The notes beneath the pieces were generated by a model. That model saw nothing but the letters and a program-made list of their open reading frames with translations, searched no databases and was not told the origin of the DNA. A DNA stretch of 64,000 nucleotides from Halorubrum salinarum (GTDB lineage: Archaea > Halobacteriota > Halobacteria > Halobacteriales > Haloferacaceae): positions 1-64,000 of the forward strand of contig NZ_CP053941.1 of NCBI RefSeq assembly GCF_013267195.1, read 5' to 3'. The first letter of the stretch is position 1. Every line of letters starts with the position of its first letter. Below, piece by piece: positions 26,092 through 34,258 of this stretch. The translations under genes and the position numbers were made by a program.

Positions 26092-28323
26092 TCACTCTCC
26101 CTGCGCGTACCGATCGAAGACCTCGGCCACCGCGTCGGCCGACTCCTTGAGCCGCTCGGTGTACGCCGGGCGGTCCCAGGTCGGCGGGACGAACGCGAGG
26201 GAGCGCAGGGCGTCGCCGTCGGCGCCCGGAACCGCGTGCGTGAGATTCGTCGGGGCGTCGAGCGGCCGCGCCGTCCCGTCGGCGGCCGCGGGGACGTACG
26301 AGGCCGCGGCGACGTCGATCGACTCGATCGGCTCGTAGGTGTCGAGGCCGTCGATCCAGAGGTCGCCGAGGCGTCGCCGTCGGCTCGGGTCGGCGACGTT
26401 GAGCAGCCCCCACGGGAGGCGAAGCTCGATCGCGTCGCTCGACGGGGCGACGTGGACGTCCGCGAGCGAGTCGTACGCGGGCGACTCGGGGTTGCCGTTC
26501 CCGTATCGCAGCCGCCCGGTCTCGACGGACTCGAACGGGACGCGCTCGCCCGTCACCGGGACGGTGTAGCCGCGGTTGATCACCAGCCGGAGGGGCGTGT
26601 AGTCGCCGGGATCGGGATTCCGGTATCGGTCGAGGTCGAGGCCCGCCTCGGCGCCGTACTCGTACGCGAAGGCGTCGTACCGAGGGTACACCGTCACCCG
26701 AGAGGCGTCGGGGCCGCCGAGACGGACGACGAAGTCGGCGGGCGCCGTCGCGGCCGCACCGTACGGCAGCGCCCGCGCCCCAGAGCCGGTGGTCCCGATC
26801 GCCAGGAGGTAGTTGGTCGCGTCCCAGTCCGGCTCACCGGCGAGCCCCGCAAGCTCGAGTCGCACGTTGAGGTACGCCGCGTCGCTCGCGACGCGGACCG
26901 CCGTCAGCTCGCGCGCCGCGTCGGCGCCGTCGCCGAGACGGACCGGGTCCCGCTCGGGCGTCGCGGCGGTCGCGTCCGCCCACGCCTCGGGCGAGCCGTC
27001 GAGCGGGACGGCGTTCGCCGGGTCGAACGCGAGCAGCCCGAACCCCTGTTCCGGCGTCTGGACGTTCGACCAGAACGGCCGGCGGTTCGGGTCCGAGAAG
27101 GGCGCGAGGTTCCACGTCCGCTTGAACCACTCGTCGTGCCAACTGAACGCGATCCCGCCCGCGGTCCCGGCCTCGCGGACGTCCGCGTACATCGCGGCGA
27201 GAATCTCGCCCTGCTCGGTCTCGGTGAGGCGTCCCTGATCGCGTCCGTGGACGTCCCGCTGGGCGATCCCGCGGGAGGCGGGGACGCCGAACTCCGCGAC
27301 GAGCAGCGGGTGGTCGGTGGCGCCGACGAGGTCGTTCAGGTACCCCGCGTAGCTGTTCGGTTCGCCGCGGTGGTCGACGTAGTCGACGTACTCCGGCGTC
27401 TCGTTCAACAGCGGCGGGTAGTAGGGGTAGACGTGGTAGGCGGCGAACGTCCCGGCGTCGTACGCGTCGGTCGCGGCGACTGCGTCGGGGTCGACGGAGG
27501 CGGCGTCCTCGTTCGGGAACGGCTCGTAGGGGTGTTCGAGGGGGTCGGTCGTCACCCAGTTCGTGAACGCCGCGGGCCGCTGCGCGTCGTACTCGCGCGC
27601 CTCGTAGGCGACCGCGGCGTCGAGGCGGGCCGCGAGCCACGCCTCGAACGGGGACCCGTCGGGCGCGGCGAGGTACTCTCCGTCGTAGCCGCTCGCCTCG
27701 TTCACGCGGTCCGTCTCGCGGACGACCGCGGGCGGCCACTCGATGCCGGCGACGTAGCCGAGGACGGCGTCGCTCACGTCGGCGTCGTACGTCCCGCTCG
27801 CGTACCCCGGCTCCGGCGCGATCGTCGTCGCGCCGTGGACGGCGTCGACGACCTGCCGCATCGAACGGTCGAACGGCGCCGACAGCGTCGTCGCGTCGCC
27901 GGCCTCGCGGAGCGTCTCCTCGCCGATCCAGTTGCCGTGGAGGAGGTAGATCGGATCCGCGTGCGACCGATTGTACGCCGCGAGCGCCCGGTAGAACGCC
28001 GGCGGGTGGACGGTGTACACGCGGACGACGTTGACGTTCAACTCGCCCATCAGCTCCAGCCAGCGGTCGTACTCCGCGCGGGTGATCGCCGCCTCGCCGG
28101 GGAACCGCCCGGGCTTCGCCATCCCGAGGTTCACGCCGCGGACCGACAGGGGCTCGAACCCGCCGCCGTCGACCGCGACCGCGAAGCCGTCGTCGCCGAC
28201 GCGGAACCGCGGCTCGGCGGCGTCCGACGCGCCCTCTCTGGACCCGTCGCCGCGGAAGCCGCACCCGGCGGTCCCGACCGCGCCGGCGACCCCGACGCGG
28301 CCGAGGAATCGGCGTCTGCGCAC
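26092..28323 (-). CDS. Secreted glycoside-hydrolase-like lipoprotein (TIM barrel)
   Basis: 743 aa. A Tat-type signal (RRRRFLG) ends in a lipobox VGTAGC with C21, so the protein is probably anchored on the outside of the cell. About 45-440 reads like a (beta/alpha)8 glycosidase of the GH2/GH5 clan: SVRGVNLGMAKPG, LNVNVVRVYTV, a possible acid/base region near YVAGIEWPP, and LLVAEFGVPASRG, whose Glu may be the nucleophile. The C-terminal 280 residues are beta-rich and may bind carbohydrate. It is divergent from the histidine kinase with 138 bp between and close to the GT2 operon, so trimming or release of the exported polymer is a reasonable guess. Substrate unknown. Confidence 0.72.
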   Translation of the reverse strand: MRRRRFLGRVGVAGAVGTAGCGFRGDGSREGASDAAEPRFRVGDDGFAVAVDGGGFEPLSVRGVNLGMAKPGRFPGEAAITRAEYDRWLELMGELNVNVVRVYTVHPPAFYRALAAYNRSHADPIYLLHGNWIGEETLREAGDATTLSAPFDRSMRQVVDAVHGATTIAPEPGYASGTYDADVSDAVLGYVAGIEWPPAVVRETDRVNEASGYDGEYLAAPDGSPFEAWLAARLDAAVAYEAREYDAQRPAAFTNWVTTDPLEHPYEPFPNEDAASVDPDAVAATDAYDAGTFAAYHVYPYYPPLLNETPEYVDYVDHRGEPNSYAGYLNDLVGATDHPLLVAEFGVPASRGIAQRDVHGRDQGRLTETEQGEILAAMYADVREAGTAGGIAFSWHDEWFKRTWNLAPFSDPNRRPFWSNVQTPEQGFGLLAFDPANAVPLDGSPEAWADATAATPERDPVRLGDGADAARELTAVRVASDAAYLNVRLELAGLAGEPDWDATNYLLAIGTTGSGARALPYGAAATAPADFVVRLGGPDASRVTVYPRYDAFAYEYGAEAGLDLDRYRNPDPGDYTPLRLVINRGYTVPVTGERVPFESVETGRLRYGNGNPESPAYDSLADVHVAPSSDAIELRLPWGLLNVADPSRRRRLGDLWIDGLDTYEPIESIDVAAASYVPAAADGTARPLDAPTNLTHAVPGADGDALRSLAFVPPTWDRPAYTERLKESADAVAEVFDRYAQGE

Positions 28324-28461
28324 ACGGCTCGGTACGGGCGGACCGGCATAAGGCTGCCTCTCGGGGTGACGGATCGCGGGCGACGGGGCGCCCGTCGGGG
28401 ACGGAATCGGGCCTTTATCCGACGCCGGCGAGTAGCCCGGACAACGGCGATCGAATCCACC

Positions 28462-29625
28462 ATGTCACCCGACACGGTCCGTTCGGACCCCTTCAAGAGC
28501 CTGTTACAGCTGACCGCGAGCGACCTCGACACCGACGAGCGGCTCCGCAAGGCGATCGACGTCGGTCGGGAGTACCTCGGCGTCGACAACGGCGTCCTCT
28601 CGTACACCGGCGAGGGCCGGTACGAGGTGGTCGAAACGAGCATCGAGAGCGGCCCGTACGCGCGAGGCGGGGTCGTCGACCTCGACGGGACGTGGTGTCG
28701 CCACGTCGTCCGGGCCGGGGAGACGCTCGGCTTCGCGGACGCGACCGACGGCGAGTACCGCGACGACCCCGCGCTGGAGACGACCGGCCTCCGCTGCTAC
28801 GTCGGCGCGGCGGTGACGGTCGACGGCGAGACGTACGGGACGCTGTGCTTCTTCGACGCGGAACCGCGGGACGACCCGATCACGGACACCGAGCGCGACT
28901 TCGTCGCGGTGCTGGCCGAGTGGGTGGGCAGCGAGCTCGAACGGCAGAAACACTACGCCGAGCTGCGCGAGCAGAACGAGCGGCTCGACGAGTTCGCCGG
29001 CATCGTCGCCCACGACCTCCGGAACCCGCTGTCGGGAGCGATCGGGTTCACCGAGCTCGCGCAGGAGCACGTCACCGGGCAGGCGGCAGAGTTCCTCGAC
29101 CGCGTCCGGGGCGCGCTCGGGCGCATGGAGTCGATGATCGCCGAGTGTCTGATGCTGGCGAAGGAGGGGACGGACGTGGGCGAGCGGACGCGAGTCGACC
29201 TCGACGAGGTCGTCCGCGAGGCATGGGACACGGTGCGGACGCGGAACGCGACGCTGTCGGTCGAGGTCGCGCCCGACGCCGCGATCCTCGCCGACGAGAT
29301 GCGCCTCCGGCGGCTCTTCGAGAACCTGTTCCGGAACTGCGTCGAACACGGCGGGCCTGACGTCGCGGTGACGGTCACCGGCGACGACGAGGGCTTCGCG
29401 GTCGCGGACGACGGGCCGGGACTCCCGGAGGACGTGGAACGCGCGCTCACCGCGGCCGACGCGGAGAACATCAAGTCGTTCGGGCTCGGGCTGCTGGTCG
29501 TCCAGCGGGTGGTTTCGGGGCACGGCTGGGACCTCGCCGTCGACAGCGGCCCGGACGGGACGCGGTTCGCGGTGCGCGATGTCAACGCCGCGGAGCCGGT
29601 CCACGAGGCGCTCGCCGCTGATTAG
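28462..29625 (+). CDS. GAF-domain sensor histidine kinase
   Basis: 387 aa without membrane helices, so cytosolic. A GAF domain covers about 10-165 (CRHVVRAGETLGFAD, GAAVTVDGETYGTLCFFD). HisKA has the H-box FAGIVAHDLRNPLSG with H184 as phosphoacceptor. HATPase_c motifs follow: an N-box LFRNCVEHG, the G1 box VADDGPGLP and the G2 box FGLGLLVVQRVV. The start at 28462 was chosen because the GAF domain begins shortly after; a longer frame upstream only mirrors the opposite gene. It converges with the GT2 gene by a 4-bp overlap and is the likely kinase for the receiver protein at 32.6 kb. Confidence 0.88.
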   Translation: MSPDTVRSDPFKSLLQLTASDLDTDERLRKAIDVGREYLGVDNGVLSYTGEGRYEVVETSIESGPYARGGVVDLDGTWCRHVVRAGETLGFADATDGEYRDDPALETTGLRCYVGAAVTVDGETYGTLCFFDAEPRDDPITDTERDFVAVLAEWVGSELERQKHYAELREQNERLDEFAGIVAHDLRNPLSGAIGFTELAQEHVTGQAAEFLDRVRGALGRMESMIAECLMLAKEGTDVGERTRVDLDEVVREAWDTVRTRNATLSVEVAPDAAILADEMRLRRLFENLFRNCVEHGGPDVAVTVTGDDEGFAVADDGPGLPEDVERALTAADAENIKSFGLGLLVVQRVVSGHGWDLAVDSGPDGTRFAVRDVNAAEPVHEALAAD

Positions 29626-31448
29626 TCAGCGGCGTCGGTCGCGTCAGTCGCGTCGACCACCCAAACGAACCCCTCGTCGCCGGCGCCGACCGCGGCGTCG
29701 CGGGTCCAGACGAAGCCGCCGTCGCCGGCGCCGAGCGTCGGGTCGGTCACCCAGACGAACCCCCCGTCACCGACGCCCTCCGAGAAGTCGGTCGTCCAGA
29801 CGAACCCGCCGTCGCCGACGCCGACGGCGAGGTCCGCGACGGACGCGAAGGCGCCGGGGCGGTCGTCGCTCGCGATCCGGTCGAGCCACCGGAGCCCGTC
29901 GGTCCCGGGCTCGTCGGCGAGCCGGTCCACCCAGACGAAGCCGCCGTCGTCCGCGTCCTCGCGGTCGTCCATGGCCACGGTGGCTGCGGCCGCCGCGCCG
30001 GCGGTGCCGGTCGCCGCGGCTTCGGTCCCCGCGTCGCCGAACCCGCGCCGCTCCATGACGCCCCAGGACTGCTCGCCGCGGAGGAACTCGATCAGCCCGT
30101 GCCAGGCGACGACCGTCTTCCACTGGCGGTAGCCGAAGTTCTCCACCACGCCGTACCACAGCAGCCGGGCGGCGTCCCGCGGGGACTCGTAGCGGTTGTA
30201 GCTCCACACCTCGCTGAACACGCCGAACCACGAGAGGAAGACGCCGGCGCCGACGGTGAGCAGCAGGAACGTGAGGAAGAACTCGACGTTGAGGATGCCG
30301 AGGTACCACCCGAGCGGGAGCAGCACGTAGCCGAACCCCTCGATGAGCGGCCCGAGCGCCTCGGCGGCGGTAAAGAAGGGGAGCACGACCGTCCCGACGC
30401 GGCCGTAGCGCCGGCGGAAGAAGAGGCCGCGGCTGGCGACCACCGTCTCCAGCATGCCGCGGTACCAGCGGCGGCGCTGCCGGCCGAGCGTCCGGAGCGA
30501 CTCCGGCACCTCCGTCCAGGCGACGGGCTCGGGGACGAACTCGATCCGGTAGTCGACGTCGTTGTCCGAGAGGTGTTCGTGGAGCCTGACGACCACGTCG
30601 AAGTCCTCGGTGATCGTGTCGTGGCGGTAGCCGCCGATCTCGCGGACGCGGTCGGTCCGGAAGACGCCGAACGCGCCGGAGATGAGGATCAGCCCCTTGA
30701 GCCGGGCGAGCCCGAGCCGCCCGGAGTAGAAGGCCCGCAGGTACTCCATCACCTGAACGCCGGCGAGGCCGGTCTTCGGGAGGTTCGTCTCCTTCACTTG
30801 GCCGTCCTGAATCACGCACTCGTTGGCCACGCGGATGGTCCCACCGCTGGCGACGGTCCGGGTCGGCTCCTCGAGGAACGGCGCGACGACGTCGAGCAGC
30901 GCGTCGCGGTCGATCACGGTGTCGGCGTCGACCGCGCAGAACAGCTCCTGGTCGGTGAGCCAGACGCCGGCGTTGAGCGCGTCGCTTTTGCCGCCGTTCT
31001 CCTTGTCGACGACCAGCAGGTTCTCGTGGGTCGCCGAGCGGTACACCTGGCGGATCGGCTCGGAGGGCACGTCGTACGGGACCTCGGCGTCGACGGGGCG
31101 CAGCCCGAACGCGTCCTCGAGCCGTTCGAGGGTGGCGTCCGACGAGCCGTCGTTGACGACGACGATCTCCTGGTCGGGGTAGTTGAGCGCTAACATTGAA
31201 CGCACGCTCTCGACGATGTTGGCCGCCTCGTTGTACGCCGGCACGACCATCGCGACGCCCGGGTAGAACGGGCTGTCGAACGCGCGGAACGAGGGGTTCC
31301 ACGCCGACTCGCGGACGTTGTCGCGGAGCTGGAACAGCGCGAGCACGTGGATCAGCAGGTAGCCCGCGTTGATCAGCAGGTAGTACGTGACGATGAACAC
31401 GCCGGAGCCGACGATGAGCGACGTTCCGACGCTTTCGAGCGTCGTCAT
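29622..31448 (-). CDS. Processive-type GT2 membrane glycosyltransferase with GGFVW-repeat tail
   Basis: 608 aa. N-terminal membrane helices (about 8-38) precede a GT2 domain with all motifs of processive beta-glycan synthases: VPAYNE (69-74), VNDGSSD (98-104), D174-A-D176, TED (280-282) and Q324-RRR-W328. Three or four membrane helices follow (about 345-425). This architecture is that of PgaC/IcaA, chitin, hyaluronan and cellulose synthases. Nearby GlmS, GlmM and GlmU genes point to UDP-GlcNAc as donor, which is inference. Residues 495-608 form an unusual acidic tail with five GGFVW/EGFVW units. It is the last gene of an operon; its ATG overlaps the upstream stop by 4 bp. Confidence 0.85.
   Translation of the reverse strand: MTTLESVGTSLIVGSGVFIVTYYLLINAGYLLIHVLALFQLRDNVRESAWNPSFRAFDSPFYPGVAMVVPAYNEAANIVESVRSMLALNYPDQEIVVVNDGSSDATLERLEDAFGLRPVDAEVPYDVPSEPIRQVYRSATHENLLVVDKENGGKSDALNAGVWLTDQELFCAVDADTVIDRDALLDVVAPFLEEPTRTVASGGTIRVANECVIQDGQVKETNLPKTGLAGVQVMEYLRAFYSGRLGLARLKGLILISGAFGVFRTDRVREIGGYRHDTITEDFDVVVRLHEHLSDNDVDYRIEFVPEPVAWTEVPESLRTLGRQRRRWYRGMLETVVASRGLFFRRRYGRVGTVVLPFFTAAEALGPLIEGFGYVLLPLGWYLGILNVEFFLTFLLLTVGAGVFLSWFGVFSEVWSYNRYESPRDAARLLWYGVVENFGYRQWKTVVAWHGLIEFLRGEQSWGVMERRGFGDAGTEAAATGTAGAAAAATVAMDDREDADDGGFVWVDRLADEPGTDGLRWLDRIASDDRPGAFASVADLAVGVGDGGFVWTTDFSEGVGDGGFVWVTDPTLGAGDGGFVWTRDAAVGAGDEGFVWVVDATDATDAAD
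29649..29948 (-). repeat. Coding repeat for the GGFVW units of the GT2 tail
   Basis: In the protein, DGGFVW occurs at 501-506, 546-551, 561-566 and 576-581, and DEGFVW at 591-596. The last four are spaced exactly 15 residues (45 bp), each followed by two residues and an Asp. The first unit is 45 residues (three periods) upstream, with a degenerate GLRWLDR unit between. Confidence 0.85.
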
Positions 31449-32611
31449 CCGCGCACCTCGTCGTGTAGCCGCTCTCGGTCCCGCGAGATGTCGCGCGCCA
31501 GCCGGTCGAAGCGGGCGTGTTCGGCGGCCCAATCCCACGCGACGCCGAACGGCTGCTCGCTCGCGGGGGGCGCGGCGTCCGCCCCGCGCTGGGCGACCAG
31601 CGTCTCGGCCGCGGCGACCTGCGCGCGCGGGTCCGGGTCGATCGTCCCGGCCGCCTCGATTGCGTCGAGCGCCGCCGCGTCGCCCCACACGCCGAGCGCG
31701 CGATAGGCGTCGGCGCGGACCGTGGGCGCCGGCTCCTCGGGGATCGCTCCGAGGTCGACCGCGTCCCGGAGCCGTCGGTTCCAGCCGTACGCGCCGAGCG
31801 CTCGCCACGCGGCTGCCCGCACGCTCGGGTCCGGACTCGCCAGCGCCGTGACGACCCACGAGAGGTCGGCGCCGCCGACCACGGTGGTGAGGTGGCGGAC
31901 GACGAGCAGCGCCTGTCGCTGGAGCGCCGGCGGCCACGTCTCGAAGTCGGCGGCCGCTCGGTCGAAGAACGGACCGGGGTCGCTCTCGGCGACCCGGTAC
32001 AGCGTGTCGACGCCGAACACCGAGAAGGCCTCGGGGTCGTCCCGGAGCAGCAGGTCGACGCCGGTCGTCGCTCGGTCGTCCGTCCCGGCGGCGTACAGCA
32101 CCCGGGCGGCAGCGGCGCGCTCGCGCGGCGTCGCGGTACAGTGCGCCCTGAGCAGGTCGCGGTCGGGGGCGTCGCGGAGCAGCGCGAGCCAGACGAGGGC
32201 GTGGGTCCGCTCCCAGTACCCGCCGTCGACGATCTCGCGACGGGCCCGGTCGGGGATGCCGAGCGCCCGCCCGAGCCCGGCCAGCGTCGCGGCGTCGCGG
32301 CCGGCGAGCTCGCGGAGGTACACGTCGAGGACCGATTCCAGCTCGTCGCGTTCGGCCGCCGACAGACTCGCGACCCACGCGTCCCACGCCGGCTCGTCGC
32401 GCCCGTAGAGCCGATCGAGCAGCTCGGAGCGCAGCGCGGCGCGGAGCGGCTCTCGCCGCCGGTGCCTGCGGGCCGCGAGCACCGAGTAGGCGAGGGTGAT
32501 GAGCGCCGCCGCGACCAGCAGTGAGCCGAGCACGACGACGGCGATCGCGAGGGGCCGCGACTGAGGGCCGGTGACGGACGCCGCCGTCGGGGACGCGAGC
32601 GGCACGCTCAC
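31445..32611 (-). CDS. Membrane-anchored HEAT-like repeat protein
   Basis: 388 aa from GTG at 32611, which overlaps the receiver stop (GTGA). One membrane helix lies at about 23-45, followed by an Arg-rich stop-transfer patch. From about 60 on the protein is helical with HEAT-like pairs, for example LASPDPSVRAAAWRALGAYGW and APTVRADAYRALGVWG. Its stop overlaps the GT2 ATG by 4 bp, so it should be made in step with the synthase and may scaffold or regulate it at the membrane. No catalytic motif is visible. Confidence 0.75.
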   Translation of the reverse strand: MSVPLASPTAASVTGPQSRPLAIAVVVLGSLLVAAALITLAYSVLAARRHRRREPLRAALRSELLDRLYGRDEPAWDAWVASLSAAERDELESVLDVYLRELAGRDAATLAGLGRALGIPDRARREIVDGGYWERTHALVWLALLRDAPDRDLLRAHCTATPRERAAAARVLYAAGTDDRATTGVDLLLRDDPEAFSVFGVDTLYRVAESDPGPFFDRAAADFETWPPALQRQALLVVRHLTTVVGGADLSWVVTALASPDPSVRAAAWRALGAYGWNRRLRDAVDLGAIPEEPAPTVRADAYRALGVWGDAAALDAIEAAGTIDPDPRAQVAAAETLVAQRGADAAPPASEQPFGVAWDWAAEHARFDRLARDISRDRERLHDEVRG

Positions 32612-32988
32612 CCCTCGACCAGTCGGTCGATGCGGACCAGCAGCTCGTTCGGACTGAACGGCTTCGTGAGGTACTCGTCGGCGCCCGCGTCGAACCCCTC
32701 CAACACGTCCGCCTCCTGGCCGCGCGAGGTGAGCATCACGACGGGCACGTCGGGGTCGACGGCGAGCTCGTCGCGCCGGATCGCCCGTAACACCTGCGTG
32801 CCCTTCATCCGCGGCATCATCACGTCGAGGACCACGACGTCCGGGGCCGCGCCGCTCTCGTTCAGCGCCTGGCGACACTCCTCGCCGTCGTGACACACCG
32901 TGAGGTCGTAGCCCGCGCTCGACAGTTTGTACTGGAGGATCGACCGGATCGTCTCGTCGTCGTCCGCGATGACGGCCGATTTCGACAC
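32608..32988 (-). CDS. Stand-alone response-regulator receiver protein
   Basis: 126 aa, only a receiver (CheY-like) domain. The acidic pocket ADDDE (8-12), the phosphoacceptor D55 in VVVLDVMMP, a Thr in VMLTSRG and the conserved Lys in YLTKPFSPNEL are all present. It lacks an output domain, so it must act by protein contact, most simply on the HEAT-like protein or GT2 translated from the same operon. It is first in that operon and divergent from the nucleotidyltransferase (92 bp apart). Confidence 0.88.
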   Translation of the reverse strand: MSKSAVIADDDETIRSILQYKLSSAGYDLTVCHDGEECRQALNESGAAPDVVVLDVMMPRMKGTQVLRAIRRDELAVDPDVPVVMLTSRGQEADVLEGFDAGADEYLTKPFSPNELLVRIDRLVEG

Positions 32989-33080
32989 AGAAAACGTAGA
33001 CGCGGTGCGCTACTTTACTCTTCTCCAACGTTCCGGTCTCGCGCGAGCGATTTAACACCCGGGCGGGCGACGGTGACGGT

Positions 33081-34256
33081 ATGGCAACCGACTCGGTAAC
33101 CGCGGTGATCCTCGCCGCGGGCGAGGGCCGGCGGCTGGCGCCGCTGACGAACCGGCGGCCGAAGCCGATGGTCCCCGTGGCGAACAGGCCGCTACTCGAA
33201 CACGTCGTGGAGGCCGTGACGGCGACCGACATCGACCGGATCGTCCTCGTCGTCGGCTACGAGCAGGAGCGCATCCGGAACCACTTCGGCGACGGCGACG
33301 ACTGGGGCGTCACGATCGAGTACGTCGAGCAGGCGACGCAGCTGGGCACCGGCCACGCCGTCCTCCAGGCCGAGCCGGTCGTCGACGGACCGTTCGTCGT
33401 GCTCAACGGCGACCGGATCGTCGACTCGTCGATCGTCTCGGCGATGCGCGACCGGGCGCTCGACGGTGCCCCCCCGGCGATGGCGGTCACGTCCGCGGCG
33501 AGGCCCCGCGAGTACGGCGTCGTCACGCTCGACGGCGACCGCGTGACGGCCATCGACGAGAAGCCGGAGGGGCCAGTCGAGACCAACCAGATAAACGCCG
33601 GCGTCTACGCCTTCTCGCCGGCGGTGTTCGACGCGATCCGCGAGACGCACGCCCCCGGCGAGTTGGCGATCACGGCGACGCTCAACGACCTCGCCGAGCG
33701 CGAGACGCTGTCGGCGGTGCGGTACGACGGGCGCTGGCTCGACGTGTCGAACCTCTGGGACCTGCTGGCCGTCAACGCGGGGCTGGTCGACGAGGCTGCG
33801 ACGCCCGATGCCGCGGGCGCGAGCCGCGGCGAGTCGGTGACCGTCGCCGACGACGTGGCGCTCGCGGGCAACGTGCGCGTCGGACCGAACGTCACGCTCG
33901 GCGGGAGCACCGCGATCGGCAGTAACGCGACCATCGAGGCGGGCGCGGTCGTCGAGAACGCCGTGGTCTTCCCAGACGCCGTGATCGGCGCCGGCGCCGT
34001 GGTCCGGGACGCGATCGTCGCCGGCAACGCGCGAGTCGGCCCGAACGCGACGATAGCAGGCGAACCGGCGACGGTCGTCGTCGGCGACGCGGTCCACCAC
34101 GGCGTCGAACTCGCCGGCGTGGTCGGGGACAACGCGACGGTCGGCGCCGGCGCGACGCTCACCGACGGCGCGGTCGTCGGCGACGACGTGACGGCCGACG
34201 CGGGGGTCGTGATCGACGACCGCGTCGACTCGGGTGCGGTCGTGCGGAGGGGGTAA
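33081..34256 (+). CDS. Sugar nucleotidyltransferase with beta-helix domain (second GlmU/AglF-like)
   Basis: 391 aa. The nucleotidyltransferase domain has LAAGEGRRLAPLT then RPKPMVPVAN, LNGDRIVD and the DEKP loop. The C-terminal ~150 residues repeat hexapeptide-like turns (VGPNVTLGGSTAIGSNATIEAG) but lack the acetyltransferase motifs of the gene at 24859, so it may be only a pyrophosphorylase (UDP-sugar). glmS starts 2 bp after its stop, a tight operon that ties it to amino-sugar supply. Confidence 0.82.
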   Translation: MATDSVTAVILAAGEGRRLAPLTNRRPKPMVPVANRPLLEHVVEAVTATDIDRIVLVVGYEQERIRNHFGDGDDWGVTIEYVEQATQLGTGHAVLQAEPVVDGPFVVLNGDRIVDSSIVSAMRDRALDGAPPAMAVTSAARPREYGVVTLDGDRVTAIDEKPEGPVETNQINAGVYAFSPAVFDAIRETHAPGELAITATLNDLAERETLSAVRYDGRWLDVSNLWDLLAVNAGLVDEAATPDAAGASRGESVTVADDVALAGNVRVGPNVTLGGSTAIGSNATIEAGAVVENAVVFPDAVIGAGAVVRDAIVAGNARVGPNATIAGEPATVVVGDAVHHGVELAGVVGDNATVGAGATLTDGAVVGDDVTADAGVVIDDRVDSGAVVRRG

Positions 34257-34258
34257 TC

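Noticed and set aside
26236-28461. Extension of the histidine kinase frame to 1129 residues
   Set aside because: The upstream 742 codons oppose the lipoprotein gene, are Arg-rich and lack any domain; the kinase starts at 28462.
31449-32387. N-terminal extension of the GT2 frame
   Set aside because: It covers the HEAT-like gene in another frame and is Arg/Pro-rich; GT2 membrane helices begin at the ATG at 31448.
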